Positions 55,189 through 64,000 of a stretch of DNA of 64,000 nt are shown piece after piece; position 1 is the stretch's first letter, and every line of letters starts with the position of its first letter. The stretch comes from JADFDG01 sp965232985 (GTDB lineage: Bacteria > Pseudomonadota > Gammaproteobacteria > Pseudomonadales > JADFDG01). The stretch covers positions 366,352 to 430,351 of the forward strand of contig CBDDRC010000042.1 of NCBI GenBank assembly GCA_965232985.1, written 5' to 3'. The notes under the pieces were generated by a model. It saw nothing but the letters and a program-made list of their open reading frames with translations, was not told the origin of the DNA and ran no database searches. The position numbers and the translations under genes are program-made.

Positions 55189-57084
55189 ATGAACACCCTC
55201 TCGTTTGCGCGGCCGCATCTGGCGGTGCGTCTTGTTGCGTTTGTTGTTTCATTACCTGCATGCATGGCGTCCGCGCAGGCGGAGAGACTCACCCTCGAAC
55301 CCGTCACGGCAATAGCCAGCAGCTACGCGCGGCCGCTGGCAACCACGCCGGCATCGGTCACCGTGCTTGAGGCCGCCGAGTTGGCGCCGTTCGCGGCGAT
55401 GCCGGTCGAGGACATTCTCGCCCTGCGCGCCGGTGTAACGCTCGCCCGCACCGGCGGGCCCGGCCAGCAAGTGAGCGTTTTCCTGCGCGGCACAGACAGC
55501 GACAGCGTGCTGGTGCTGGTCGACGGGGTGAAATTCAATTCCGGCACTTTCGGTGGCGCCAACCTGCAAAACCTGCGCGGCGCCGATATTGCGCGCATCG
55601 AGATCGTCCGCGGGCCACGCGCCACGCTCTATGGTTCCGCCGCGATTGGCGGCGTGATCGCCATCACGACGCGGCAAGGTGGCCGTCAAGATGACCCGAA
55701 GGGTGAGCGTGAGGGCAATGCACAATCCATACGCATCGAAGGCGGCAGCGACAACACCACGCAGGTGCACGCCGACATGTCCCGCACGCGCGGCGACAGC
55801 AGCCTCGCACTGGGTATCGGCCAGTACCGCACCGACGGCGACCCGGTGACCGACACCACCGATGTGACCGGCGAGCACCGCAACAGCTCGGCAACGCTGC
55901 ATGCCGTCAATGCGCTTGGCGATGCGCGGATCGGCGTCGATGCCTGGGCAGCGCAGGGTCGCACGCAGTATCTCGACGATTTCACGCTGGCAGCACTGCA
56001 CCAGGATTTTTCCAATCTGGTTGTCAACACCTTTGCCGACGCGCCGCTCAATAATGACACGGCGTTGAAAATGCACATCGGGATCGCCAACGACTCCCTG
56101 GACCAACGCGAACCGAACTACCTCGGCGATCTCGATCATGCGCGCACACAGCGACAACAGGCAGGCATCGAACTGCGGCGCGGCGCAGCCGGCAACCCAG
56201 CCAGCACTACATCTACCCACAACGTACTCATTGCCGGCATCGATGTGGAACGCGAAGCCGTCGATGCGCGCAGTTACGGCACGCTGATCGATACCATCAA
56301 CGACAACCGTGCCGTCTACCTGCACAACGATGTATCACGCGGCAAACACCAGTTGGGCATCGGCGTGCGCAATGCGGTTTACGACAGCTTCGGCGAACAC
56401 TGGACCGGCGACGCGAATTACGGCCTGCGCATGGGCGCCGATACCTGGGGCTGGCTCGCCTGGGGCCGTGGTTTCCGCGCTGCGGGTGCCATGGAGCGTT
56501 TCGGCTACGGCGGCAATCCCGCGCTGCAACCGGAAACGAGCGACAGCAGCGAAATCGGTCTGCGCCAGCGTGTCGGCGCCCACGAATTCACCTGCACCGG
56601 TTTCCTGCAGCACATTGATGATCTGATCGACTACCCCGCACCCGCATACACCGCGACCAACATTGCCCGTGCCCGCATCACCGGCACCGAACTTGGCTGG
56701 TCATGGCACAACGACACCACCCGGATCGACACCTTCGTGACGCTGATGGACCCGGTCGACGACAGTACCGGTACACAGTTGTCGCGACGCCCGCAAAAAC
56801 AATTGTCTGCCAGCGCACATCACCGTACCGGCGCGCTGGAATGGCGCACCGGGCTGCTGGCCATGGATCGGCGTGACAACAGCGCCTATGACGCACAAAT
56901 CTTGCCGGGCTTCGCCGTGCTGGATATGGGCCTCGCCTGGACGGTACGTCCCGGCCTCGTTGTCGACGGCCGCATCGAGAATGTCGCTGATCGCAACTAC
57001 GCGCTGGCAAGCGGCAGCAGCGGCGACTACCGTATGCCGGATCGCGCGTTTTATCTTGGCATCGTCTGGCAGGCTACGCGCTGA
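55189..57084 (+). CDS. btuB: TonB-dependent vitamin B12 receptor, BtuB-like
   Basis: A 631-residue outer-membrane receptor. A signal peptide is followed by a TonB-box-like LEPVTAIAS, a plug domain (ASVTVLEAAEL, then LVDGVKFNSGT and RIEIVRGPRATLYGSAAIGGVI) and a beta-barrel ending in FYLGIVWQATR. Its position behind a B12 riboswitch and ahead of an adenosyltransferase assigns cobalamin as the ligand. The ATG at 55189 lies 5 nt after AGGAG. It is followed after 27 nt by the adenosyltransferase gene. Confidence 0.9.
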   Translation: MNTLSFARPHLAVRLVAFVVSLPACMASAQAERLTLEPVTAIASSYARPLATTPASVTVLEAAELAPFAAMPVEDILALRAGVTLARTGGPGQQVSVFLRGTDSDSVLVLVDGVKFNSGTFGGANLQNLRGADIARIEIVRGPRATLYGSAAIGGVIAITTRQGGRQDDPKGEREGNAQSIRIEGGSDNTTQVHADMSRTRGDSSLALGIGQYRTDGDPVTDTTDVTGEHRNSSATLHAVNALGDARIGVDAWAAQGRTQYLDDFTLAALHQDFSNLVVNTFADAPLNNDTALKMHIGIANDSLDQREPNYLGDLDHARTQRQQAGIELRRGAAGNPASTTSTHNVLIAGIDVEREAVDARSYGTLIDTINDNRAVYLHNDVSRGKHQLGIGVRNAVYDSFGEHWTGDANYGLRMGADTWGWLAWGRGFRAAGAMERFGYGGNPALQPETSDSSEIGLRQRVGAHEFTCTGFLQHIDDLIDYPAPAYTATNIARARITGTELGWSWHNDTTRIDTFVTLMDPVDDSTGTQLSRRPQKQLSASAHHRTGALEWRTGLLAMDRRDNSAYDAQILPGFAVLDMGLAWTVRPGLVVDGRIENVADRNYALASGSSGDYRMPDRAFYLGIVWQATR

Positions 57085-57111
57085 CACCCTCCTCGGCACA
57101 GGACGCGCACC

Positions 57112-57699
57112 GTGGGCGACAACCGGCTGACCCGCATCACCACCCGTACCGGCGACGATGGCAGCACCGGGCTTGCCGACGGTACGCGCCTGGCGAAAAC
57201 GCAACCGCGCATTGCCGCGCTGGGTGATATCGACGAGCTGAATGCAGCACTCGGCTTGCTGTGTGTCGCCCCGGCGCTGGATGCAAAACTGCTCGCCCGT
57301 CTGCGTGAGGTGCAACACGATCTGTTCGATCTCGGCGGCGAATTATCGCTGCCGGGCTCGACGGTGCTGCGCCGCGATGCGTTGAACGCGCTCGAGGCCG
57401 ACATCGCCGCCTGGAATGCCGCGCTGCCACCGCTCAAGGAGTTCGTATTGCCCGGCAGCAATGAGGCCAATGCCCGTGCCCATCTCGCGCGTACCCTGTG
57501 CCGGCGCGCCGAGCGGGCGCTGTGGGTGCTGGCGGCGCCCGCTGGCGAATCGTTGCCCGATACGCTGCCGGTGGCGCCGTCACCGCAGTTGCCGCGCTAC
57601 CTTAATCGTCTCGGCGATTGGCTGTTCGTGCTGGCGCGGCTGACGGCACAGCACGATGGCGGCACCGAAGTGACCTGGCGCCGTGGGGCCCTACAGTGA
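57112..57699 (+). CDS. ATP:cob(I)alamin adenosyltransferase, PduO type
   Basis: A 195-residue enzyme that converts cob(I)alamin to adenosylcobalamin. The signature is the N-terminal TRTGDDGSTGLADGTRLAK followed by LGDIDELNAALGL, and a C-terminal RAERALWVLA...YLNRLGDWLFVLAR. The GTG at 57112 is used. It lies 27 nt after btuB, so both respond to the riboswitch. Its 3' end overlaps the convergent aceF gene by 9 nt (57691-57699). Confidence 0.93.
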   Translation: MGDNRLTRITTRTGDDGSTGLADGTRLAKTQPRIAALGDIDELNAALGLLCVAPALDAKLLARLREVQHDLFDLGGELSLPGSTVLRRDALNALEADIAAWNAALPPLKEFVLPGSNEANARAHLARTLCRRAERALWVLAAPAGESLPDTLPVAPSPQLPRYLNRLGDWLFVLARLTAQHDGGTEVTWRRGALQ

Positions 57700-59031
57700 C
57701 AACCGCCGCAGATCGGTCAGCAATCCGGCCAGATACGCCGTAAAACGCGCCGCATCGGCACCATCAATCACACGATGATCGTAAGAAAGCGACAACGGCA
57801 ACGTCAGTCGCGGCTGGAACGTTTTTCCGTCCCACACCGGCTTCAGCTGCGATTTCGACACCCCGAGAATCGCCACTTCCGGCCAGTTCACAATCGGCGT
57901 GAATGCAGTGCCACCAATGCCGCCAAGCGAGGAAATGCTGAAGGTCGCGCCCGCCATATCGGCCGGCGTCAATTTCTTTTCACGGGCTTTCTTGCCGAGC
58001 GCCGCCATTTCCCCGGCGATCTCGACAATGCCCTTGCGATCCGCATCGCGAATCACCGGCACCACCAGGCCATCAGGTGTTTCCACCGCAATGCCGATAT
58101 GCCAGTGGTTTTTCACAATCAATTTTTCGCCGTTGAGCGCCAGCGAGCTGTTGAACTTCGGATATTTTTTCAACGCACCAACGCAGGCCCTGGCGATGAA
58201 CGCCAGCATGGTCAGTTTCACGCCGTCGTCCTTGAGACGCACATTCTCCGTAATACGGAACTCTTCAAGGGCGGTGATATCGGCTTCGTCGAATTGCGTA
58301 ACGTGCGCAATGGCAAGCCAGGCACGATGCAGGTTGACGGCGCTGACGCGGCGCAACTTGTTGAGGGCCTGCTCCTCAATCGGACCCCACTTGGCAAAAT
58401 CGATCGTTGGTAGTTCCGGCAAGCTGCGGCCACTGCCTGCCGACTGTGTGCCGCGCTGAAGAAGCAGCATTTTCACATGCGCATGCACATCGTCTTTCAG
58501 GATGCGGGCCTTGGGGCCGGTGCCCGCCACTTCGGCAAGCGCAACACCAAGTTCACGCGCCAGCTTGCGCACCGCCGGGCCAGCGTGGACATTGGCGGCA
58601 CTGGCTACTGGAGATGACGCCGGGGTTGCCAATGTCGGTACCGGCGCAGCAGGCACCGGCGCAGCCGCCTGTGGCACATCACTTTTCTGTGCCGCCATGG
58701 TCACGCCGGCTACCAGCGCGCCGGCGGCGACTGGCGCTTCAACTTTTCCCGCCGCGATTTTTTCCGGCGAGATTTTCTCCGATACAAATGCCGAGGCGGC
58801 CTCAACCACAAGAATCAGCGCACCCTGCGTCACCTTGTCGCCTGTTTTCAAGGCAATGGACTTGACGATTCCGGCCACCGGGCTTGGCACCTCGACGGTC
58901 GCCTTGTCGGATTCAAGAACAATCAGCGTCTGCTCGGCGACGACGGCGTCTCCGGGCTTGACGCTGATCTCAATGACATCAATCGGCTTGTCGGTGCCGA
59001 CATCGGGAACCTTTACTTCGGTTACAGCCAC
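57691..59031 (-). CDS. aceF: Pyruvate dehydrogenase E2, dihydrolipoyllysine acetyltransferase
   Basis: A 446-residue E2 subunit with a single lipoyl domain (lipoyl K43 in LESDKATVEV), a Pro/Ala linker, a peripheral subunit-binding domain (about residues 151-185, GPAVRKLARELGV) and a catalytic domain with H419 in SYDHRVIDG. E. coli AceF carries three lipoyl domains; one suffices in many bacteria. The GTG at 59031 starts 2 nt after the aceE stop, with GGAG upstream, so translation is coupled. No lpd follows; instead aceF converges with the adenosyltransferase. Confidence 0.96.
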   Translation of the reverse strand: MAVTEVKVPDVGTDKPIDVIEISVKPGDAVVAEQTLIVLESDKATVEVPSPVAGIVKSIALKTGDKVTQGALILVVEAASAFVSEKISPEKIAAGKVEAPVAAGALVAGVTMAAQKSDVPQAAAPVPAAPVPTLATPASSPVASAANVHAGPAVRKLARELGVALAEVAGTGPKARILKDDVHAHVKMLLLQRGTQSAGSGRSLPELPTIDFAKWGPIEEQALNKLRRVSAVNLHRAWLAIAHVTQFDEADITALEEFRITENVRLKDDGVKLTMLAFIARACVGALKKYPKFNSSLALNGEKLIVKNHWHIGIAVETPDGLVVPVIRDADRKGIVEIAGEMAALGKKAREKKLTPADMAGATFSISSLGGIGGTAFTPIVNWPEVAILGVSKSQLKPVWDGKTFQPRLTLPLSLSYDHRVIDGADAARFTAYLAGLLTDLRRLSL

Positions 59032-59033
59032 GG

Positions 59034-61730
59034 TCAGCACTCCACCGGGTTGCACTTTTCGGGATCAACGCCGTAGCGCTGTATGGCCTCGGCAACGAGC
59101 TTGCGCTCGACCTTGCCGTCGGCAGCCAGCGCTTCGAGCGCGGCAATCACCACGAAACGGCGATCCACCTCAAAGAACTCGCGCAGCTTGCGCCGTGAAT
59201 CGCTGCGGCCGAAGCCGTCGGTGCCAAGCACGCGGTAAGTGCCACGGACAAAGGGCCGGATCTGGTCGGCGAACAACTTCATGTAATCCGTGGCCGCAAT
59301 CACCGGACCCTCGGTATCGCCAAGGCACTGCTCCACCCATGATATCTGCGGTTTTTTCGCCAGCGGATGCAGCAGATTGAAGCGTTGAACCTCAAGGCCA
59401 TTACGACGCAACTCATTGAAACTGGTGACACTCCAGATGTCGGCGCGCACGCCGAAGTCCTGCGCCAACATTTCTGCGGCAGCCTCGACTTCGCGCAGGA
59501 TGGTGCCACTGCCCAACAACTGGACAACCAATCCGGTTTTTTTTGCGGGCGGCTCTTTTACAGATACCGCTTTTGCTGCAGAGGGCAACCTGTACATACC
59601 GCGAACGATGCCTTCCTCAACACCTTTTGGCATCGGCGGGTGCGGGTAGTTCTCGTTCATCGTCGTGATGTAGTAGTAAACGCTTTCCTGCTCGCCGTAC
59701 ATGCGCCGCAGGCCGTCCTGCAGGATCACCGCCAGCTCATAACTGTAGGTCGGGTCATATGACACACAATTCGGAATGGTCGAGGCCAGCAAATGACTGT
59801 GGCCATCCTGGTGTTGCAGGCCTTCGCCGTTCAGCGTTGTGCGCCCTGCCGTCGCGCCGATCAGAAAGCCCCGCGCCTGCGCATCGCCAGCGGCCCAGGC
59901 AAAATCACCGATGCGCTGGAAGCCGAACATCGAGTAATAAACGTAAAACGGAATCATCGGCTTGTTGTTCACCGAATACGAAGTGCCAGCCGCCATCCAC
60001 GCCGAAAATGCGCCCGCCTCGTTGATACCCTCTTCGAGCACCCGGCCCTGCTTGTCTTCGCGGTAATACATCACCTGGCCGGCGTCTTCCGGCTTGTAAA
60101 GCTGGCCCACTGCCGAGTAAATCGCGTACTGGCGGAACAATGCCTCCATGCCAAAGGTGCGTGCCTCGTCCGGCACGATCGGCACGCAGCGCTCGCCGAT
60201 GTCCGGCAGCTTCATCAATGCCGTCAACATGCGTACAAAGGCCATCGTTGTCGACAGCGGGCGCTCGGAGCCTTCGAGCATCGCCGCAAACGTGGCCAAT
60301 GGCGGCACCGCCAGTTGCTCGGTTGATACCGCACGCCGTTGCGGTAAATGGCCGTTGAGGGCGGCGCGACGTTCACGCAGATAATTCATTTCCGCGCTGT
60401 CGGTCGCCGGGATGTAGTACGGAACTTTTTCGAGCTCGGCATCCGTGACCGGAATATCGAAACGATCGCGGAATTCGCGCAAACTTTCGACATCAAGCTT
60501 CTTGATCTGATGCGTCTTGTTCTGCGCCTCGCCGGCACCGGTTCCATAACCCTTGACGGTTTTGGCGAGAATCACCGTCGGCTGACCCTTGTGGTTCATC
60601 GCCTTTTGGTAGGCCGCAAACACCTTGTAGGGGTCGTGGCCACCGCGGTTCAGCGCATAGATCTGCTCGTCGCTCATGTCGGCAACCATCGTCGCGAGCT
60701 CCGGATATTTTCCGAAGAAGTTCTCGCGCGTGTACTGGCCACCGTGCATCTTGAATGCTTGGTACTCGCCGTCAACACACTCGTCCATGCGCCGCCGCAA
60801 CGCACCGGTGTCGTCGCGCGCCAGCAGCGGGTCCCAATGCCGGCCCCATACCACCTTGATCACGTTCCAGCCGGCACCACGGAAGACACCCTCGAGTTCC
60901 TGGATGATTTTCCCGTTGCCGCGTACCGGGCCATCCAGGCGCTGCAGATTGCAGTTGACGACAAACACGAGATTGTCGAGCTTTTCACGGCCGGCAAGCC
61001 CGATCGAACCCAGAGATTCCGGCTCATCCATTTCGCCGTCGCCAAGAAAGCACCAGACCTTGCGGTCTTCATCAGGCAACATCCCGCGATTGATCAGGTA
61101 CTTCATGAAGTGCGCCTGATAGATCGACTGCATCGAAGCAAGACCCATCGACACGGTCGGGAACTGCCAGAACTCCGGCATCAACCAGGGATGCGGATAC
61201 GACGACAGGCCCTTGCCATCGACCTCGCGACGAAAACCGTCAAGGTCCTGTTCGGTCAGCCGCCCTTCCAGGAAGGCACGCGCATAAATACCCGGCGCCG
61301 AGTGGCCTTGGTAATAGATCAAGTCGCCACCGAAATTTTCATTCGGCGCACGGAAAAAATGATTGAAGCCAACATCGTACAGCGTGGCCGATGAGGCAAA
61401 CGAGGAAATATGCCCGCCAAGCTCGTCGTCGCTCATGTTGGCGCGCTGCACCATCGCCATCGCATTCCAGCGAATGATCGCGCGGATGCGCCGTTCCATG
61501 AAGATGTCACCCGGATACCCGGGCTCTTCGCGAACCGAAATGGTATTGACGTAAGGCGTATTGAGGCTGGCGAGCTGGATGCCCTTGTTGCGGGCAGCCT
61601 CGGAAACTTTTTCGAGGAGGAATCGTGCCCGCTCGGGGCCTTCTTTTTCCAGTGCGGAGGCGAAGGCGTCAAGCCATTCGCGGGTTTCCTGCGGATCGAT
61701 GTCGTCGAAAAACCGGTTTGTATCGGCCAT
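59034..61730 (-). CDS. aceE: Pyruvate dehydrogenase E1 component
   Basis: An 898-residue homodimeric E1 that decarboxylates pyruvate with thiamine diphosphate and acetylates the lipoyl group of AceF. The ThDP motif is GDGEMDEPES with the downstream asparagine in VVNCNLQRLDGPV. Length and motifs match E. coli AceE (887). The ATG at 61730 is used; the 18 codons upstream in frame are not part of the enzyme. An 8-A run lies in the codons of PPAKKTGL (near 59530). Its promoter candidate is at 61800-61808. No PdhR box was seen. Confidence 0.98.
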   Translation of the reverse strand: MADTNRFFDDIDPQETREWLDAFASALEKEGPERARFLLEKVSEAARNKGIQLASLNTPYVNTISVREEPGYPGDIFMERRIRAIIRWNAMAMVQRANMSDDELGGHISSFASSATLYDVGFNHFFRAPNENFGGDLIYYQGHSAPGIYARAFLEGRLTEQDLDGFRREVDGKGLSSYPHPWLMPEFWQFPTVSMGLASMQSIYQAHFMKYLINRGMLPDEDRKVWCFLGDGEMDEPESLGSIGLAGREKLDNLVFVVNCNLQRLDGPVRGNGKIIQELEGVFRGAGWNVIKVVWGRHWDPLLARDDTGALRRRMDECVDGEYQAFKMHGGQYTRENFFGKYPELATMVADMSDEQIYALNRGGHDPYKVFAAYQKAMNHKGQPTVILAKTVKGYGTGAGEAQNKTHQIKKLDVESLREFRDRFDIPVTDAELEKVPYYIPATDSAEMNYLRERRAALNGHLPQRRAVSTEQLAVPPLATFAAMLEGSERPLSTTMAFVRMLTALMKLPDIGERCVPIVPDEARTFGMEALFRQYAIYSAVGQLYKPEDAGQVMYYREDKQGRVLEEGINEAGAFSAWMAAGTSYSVNNKPMIPFYVYYSMFGFQRIGDFAWAAGDAQARGFLIGATAGRTTLNGEGLQHQDGHSHLLASTIPNCVSYDPTYSYELAVILQDGLRRMYGEQESVYYYITTMNENYPHPPMPKGVEEGIVRGMYRLPSAAKAVSVKEPPAKKTGLVVQLLGSGTILREVEAAAEMLAQDFGVRADIWSVTSFNELRRNGLEVQRFNLLHPLAKKPQISWVEQCLGDTEGPVIAATDYMKLFADQIRPFVRGTYRVLGTDGFGRSDSRRKLREFFEVDRRFVVIAALEALAADGKVERKLVAEAIQRYGVDPEKCNPVEC

Positions 61731-61799
61731 GTAAGGCATTCCTGAATGCAGACGCTGAACCGGGGAAGACGCTTGTGGCGCCATGACCGTGCGGAAGCG

Positions 61800-61808
61800 A
61801 CTATAACA
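61800..61808 (-). promoter_or_regulatory. Extended -10 element of aceE
   Basis: On the minus strand TGTTATAGT (TG-N-TATAGT) lies 69-78 nt before the aceE start, in the 107-nt gap after ampE. The extended -10 can compensate for a poor -35. Confidence 0.5.
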
Positions 61809-61837
61809 AAATCACCGGCCGATTCGCTCTGAGTACT

Positions 61838-62692
61838 TCAGAACCCGATGATGACCGAAACCGCCATGAGCATGATCCAAACCACCTGGGTGCGCAGCAG
61901 CAGACCACGGGCATCGGTGACATCCAGGCCAACCTCCGGCTCAGCACTGCCTTGTGGCGGCACCCCGGCCGCAGCCACGCAAAGATCGGCAATGAGTTCG
62001 GCTGCCGGGTCTTCGTCATCAAGCAGCCTGCTGTCGAGGATCGGCCAGGCCCGGGAGGAATTGCCGGTCAACAGCAGCGTCAAGCCCAGCATGCGCACCA
62101 ACAGCCAGTCGAGGCGCTCGCGTGTCTCGTGCGCGGCTTGCGCGAGCAGTTCGTCACGCGCACCGGCCTGCCGTCGCTGCACGGCGTCCATCACGGCAAG
62201 CACCAGCAGGCCCGGCAAGCCGGTGAACGCAAAGACCATCACCCAGCCAAAATTTTCACGAAACCCGCGGACGAACAACGCCCGCAGCACGCCACGATGC
62301 AACGTGCCGGCATCTGTGGCACTGATACCGAAACGGGACACGGTAAATTCGCGTAGCGCCGTTGCGTCGCGCAAATACCACAAACGCAGGTATTCGTTGA
62401 TATCCGCACCGAGCGTGTCGCGGCCTATGCAGAGCCATAGCAGCGCGACATAAATCATCAACAGCGGCAATGAAAGCAGGAAATCGGCCAGCCCGAAGCG
62501 CAGCAGAAACCCGACAACAGCCCACAACACTACCAGCACCAGCAATCTGCCCGGCGCCGTGCGGGAAACGCTCGCCGCCAGCGGCAATGGCGCCAGCAGG
62601 ATGCGATCGGCCAGCGCGCGCCACGCATCAGGATTGCGCCGCCATTCGACGCGCCGCAATGTCAGCAGGATCAGCAGCGCCAACAGCTTCAT
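61838..62692 (-). CDS. ampE: AmpE-family membrane protein
   Basis: A 284-residue inner-membrane protein with several hydrophobic helices. It opens MKLLALLILLTLRRVEWRRN and has the AmpE-like YLRLWYLRDATALREF and LHRGVLRALFVRGFRENFG segments. AmpE is a putative sensory protein cotranscribed with AmpD and linked to beta-lactamase induction; its exact function is unknown. Its ATG overlaps the ampD stop (62689-62692), so the two are coupled. Confidence 0.88.
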   Translation of the reverse strand: MKLLALLILLTLRRVEWRRNPDAWRALADRILLAPLPLAASVSRTAPGRLLVLVVLWAVVGFLLRFGLADFLLSLPLLMIYVALLWLCIGRDTLGADINEYLRLWYLRDATALREFTVSRFGISATDAGTLHRGVLRALFVRGFRENFGWVMVFAFTGLPGLLVLAVMDAVQRRQAGARDELLAQAAHETRERLDWLLVRMLGLTLLLTGNSSRAWPILDSRLLDDEDPAAELIADLCVAAAGVPPQGSAEPEVGLDVTDARGLLLRTQVVWIMLMAVSVIIGF

Positions 62693-63360
62693 GGGTATTT
62701 TGCCGCGAGGGCTTCGGTGAGTGCCTGGCGATACCGCGGCCAGTCGAACGCCGGACCCGGATCACTCTTGCGGCCCGGCGCGACATCACTGTGGCCGACA
62801 ATACGCGCCGGCGTAATATCCGGGAAAGCGCGCAACAACAGCACGGACAGCATCACCAGCCGGCGATACTGCGGCTGCGTATAGGGGCGCTCATCCGTGC
62901 CCTCCAGCTCGACGCCGATCGAGAAATCGTTGCAATTTTCACGGCCGGAAAACGCCGACTTTCCGGCATGCCATGCACGTTCAGAGGTAGCAACATACTG
63001 CACCAGCTCGCCACGACGACGGACAAGAAAGTGCGAGGAAACCTCAAGCCCGCGCAGCGTCGCAAAATACGGATGCGCGCCGCAATCAAGGCGGTTGAGA
63101 AACAAATCATCAATGAAGTTGCCGCTGAACCTGCCCGGCGGCAGGCTGATGTTGTGAATCACCAACAAAGAAACTGGTTCATTTGCGGGCCGCTCATTGC
63201 GGTTGGGTGACAGGCAGCGGCGCGCCTCACGCACCCAGCCTGCTTCAAGGTTAAGGCAGGCACTGCGGCCGCGCTTCGTTTTCCCGCCGGAAGCAGGATC
63301 GTCACCGTTCACAAACACTTGGCTTGTCCCATGCGCATATGCGTCCGGTGATTTTGCCAT
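62689..63360 (-). CDS. ampD: 1,6-Anhydro-N-acetylmuramyl-L-alanine amidase, AmpD
   Basis: A 223-residue zinc amidase that removes the peptide from anhydroMurNAc during cell-wall recycling. Zinc ligands fit H69 (VIHNISLPPG), H190 (VGHSDVAPG) and D200 (KSDPGPAFDW). E. coli AmpD is 183 residues; this one has about 36 extra N-terminal residues before LNLEAGWVREARR, where similarity begins. The ATG at 63360 is the first start but a shorter one is possible. Its gene is divergent from nadC, as in E. coli. Confidence 0.95.
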   Translation of the reverse strand: MAKSPDAYAHGTSQVFVNGDDPASGGKTKRGRSACLNLEAGWVREARRCLSPNRNERPANEPVSLLVIHNISLPPGRFSGNFIDDLFLNRLDCGAHPYFATLRGLEVSSHFLVRRRGELVQYVATSERAWHAGKSAFSGRENCNDFSIGVELEGTDERPYTQPQYRRLVMLSVLLLRAFPDITPARIVGHSDVAPGRKSDPGPAFDWPRYRQALTEALAAKYP

Positions 63361-63461
63361 GCCAGGCGCCCGTCTGCCTGCCGGACACAGACCTTGAAGG
63401 GCCCTGCTGCATACCGCTACAGTGTCCCGCCTTCCTGTTTGCCATGCCGGCCCTGCCGCCC

Positions 63462-64000
63462 ATGCTTGATCTCACGCCATTTCGTACCGCCATCACCGCC
63501 AACGTTCGCGCGGCCCTGCGCGAAGACATCGGTGCTGGCGACCTGACGGCGCAACTGGTGCCCGCAGCCCGGATTTCCCGTGGCCGGGTGATTACCCGCG
63601 AAGACTGCGTTGTCGCCGGCGGCCCCTGGGTGAATGAAGTATTCCGCCAGCTCGACCGGAGCGTGACGCTGACGTGGCAAGTACGCGAAGGTGATCGGGC
63701 TCGCGCCGGCAGCGTATTGTTCCGGATTGAAGGGCCAGCGCGAGCCCTGCTGAGCGGCGAGCGCGCCGCGCTCAATTTCCTGCAGACGCTTTCCGGTACG
63801 GCAACCACCGCGCGCCATTACGCCGACAAGGTCGCGCACACCCAAGTGCAGTTGCTCGACACCCGCAAAACGCTGCCCGGCCTGCGCATCGCCCAGAAAT
63901 ATGCGGTAACGGCAGGCGGCTGCCACAACCACCGGCTGGGCCTGTGGGACGCCTTCCTGATCAAGGAAAACCACATCGCCGCCTGCGGCTCAATCGCTGC
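63462..64000 (+). CDS. nadC: Nicotinate-nucleotide pyrophosphorylase (carboxylating), 3' end outside window
   Basis: The first 179 codons or so of quinolinate phosphoribosyltransferase, which makes nicotinate mononucleotide in NAD synthesis. Visible motifs are REDIGAGDLTAQLVP at the N-terminus, ERAALNFLQTLSG, LLDTRKTLPGLR, and KYAVTAGGCHNHRLGLWDAF. The ATG at 63462 is preferred by homology; another in-frame ATG lies at 63444. The open frame runs off the window end without a stop. It is divergent from ampD across 101 nt. Confidence 0.96.
   Translation, partial: MLDLTPFRTAITANVRAALREDIGAGDLTAQLVPAARISRGRVITREDCVVAGGPWVNEVFRQLDRSVTLTWQVREGDRARAGSVLFRIEGPARALLSGERAALNFLQTLSGTATTARHYADKVAHTQVQLLDTRKTLPGLRIAQKYAVTAGGCHNHRLGLWDAFLIKENHIAACGSIA

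Noticed and set aside
59529..59536. An 8-nt A/T homopolymer in aceE as a slippage site
   Set aside because: The frame continues normally and aceE is full length; the run is a plain Lys-Lys codon stretch.

Overview
The window comes from a GC-rich proteobacterial chromosome, most likely a gammaproteobacterium outside the enterics. Supporting points are: a holD-like gene overlapping rimI (the E. coli order), ampD-ampE beside aceE-aceF with nadC divergent from ampD (also E. coli-like neighbourhoods), a Pseudomonas-type fabY, metR divergent from metE, and a rhombosortase. I see no phage, insertion sequence, CRISPR array or rRNA. It reads as ordinary chromosome with a few accessory patches. I cannot name the genus from sequence alone.

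Layout: 1-4889 is a metal/nucleotide block (thymidine phosphorylase, cut by the window edge, PRPP synthetase, copper-type P-ATPase, Met/His-rich secreted protein, SHOCT membrane peptide). 5051-6378 is an EAL-domain gene behind a sigma-54-type promoter. 6559-13384 holds a nitroreductase, metR/metE with two MetR boxes, and ppc. 13527-21895 holds a degenerate GGDEF protein, a serine hydrolase, a trypsin-like protease with a GlyGly-CTERM-like tail, dinB, and a lipoprotein with four PKD domains and a subtilase. 21929-30276 holds transport genes (MFS, kup), a lower-GC EcsC gene, an SDR, a lipoprotein, a pentapeptide protein, a DUF1289 protein and a DHOD-like flavoprotein. 30353-33009 holds tRNA-Leu(UAG) and three unrecognised envelope genes. 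33182-38163 is a fatty-acid block (thiolase, acyl-CoA ligase, fabY). 38187-43714 runs leftward: secreted protein, rhombosortase, leuA, holD-like, rimI, prfC. 43891-45993 is groES-groEL with a CIRCE operator. 46165-53697 holds a repeat lipoprotein, HugZ-like and alkyltransferase-like genes, ampG and an ABC transporter. 53837-57699 holds a REC/degenerate GGDEF protein and a cobalamin riboswitch controlling btuB and a PduO-type adenosyltransferase. 57691-64000 holds aceF, aceE, ampE, ampD and partial nadC.

How the parts work together: methionine is made by B12-independent MetE while B12 uptake and adenosylation sit behind a riboswitch, so the cell appears to import rather than spend cobalamin on methionine. 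FabY, the acyl-CoA ligase and a thiolase suggest lipid synthesis and turnover in one neighbourhood, with a strong palindromic operator over the ligase promoter. AmpG, AmpD and AmpE form a muropeptide-recycling set in two places. The GlyGly-CTERM protease and the rhombosortase are a likely substrate-processor pair 25 kb apart. Three c-di-GMP-type proteins are present, but only the EAL protein keeps all its active-site residues.

Recurrent promoter feature: several intergenic regions carry a TATAAT or TAGAAT -10 element followed by a G/C-rich discriminator. All functional statements are from reading the sequence; no database search was possible.
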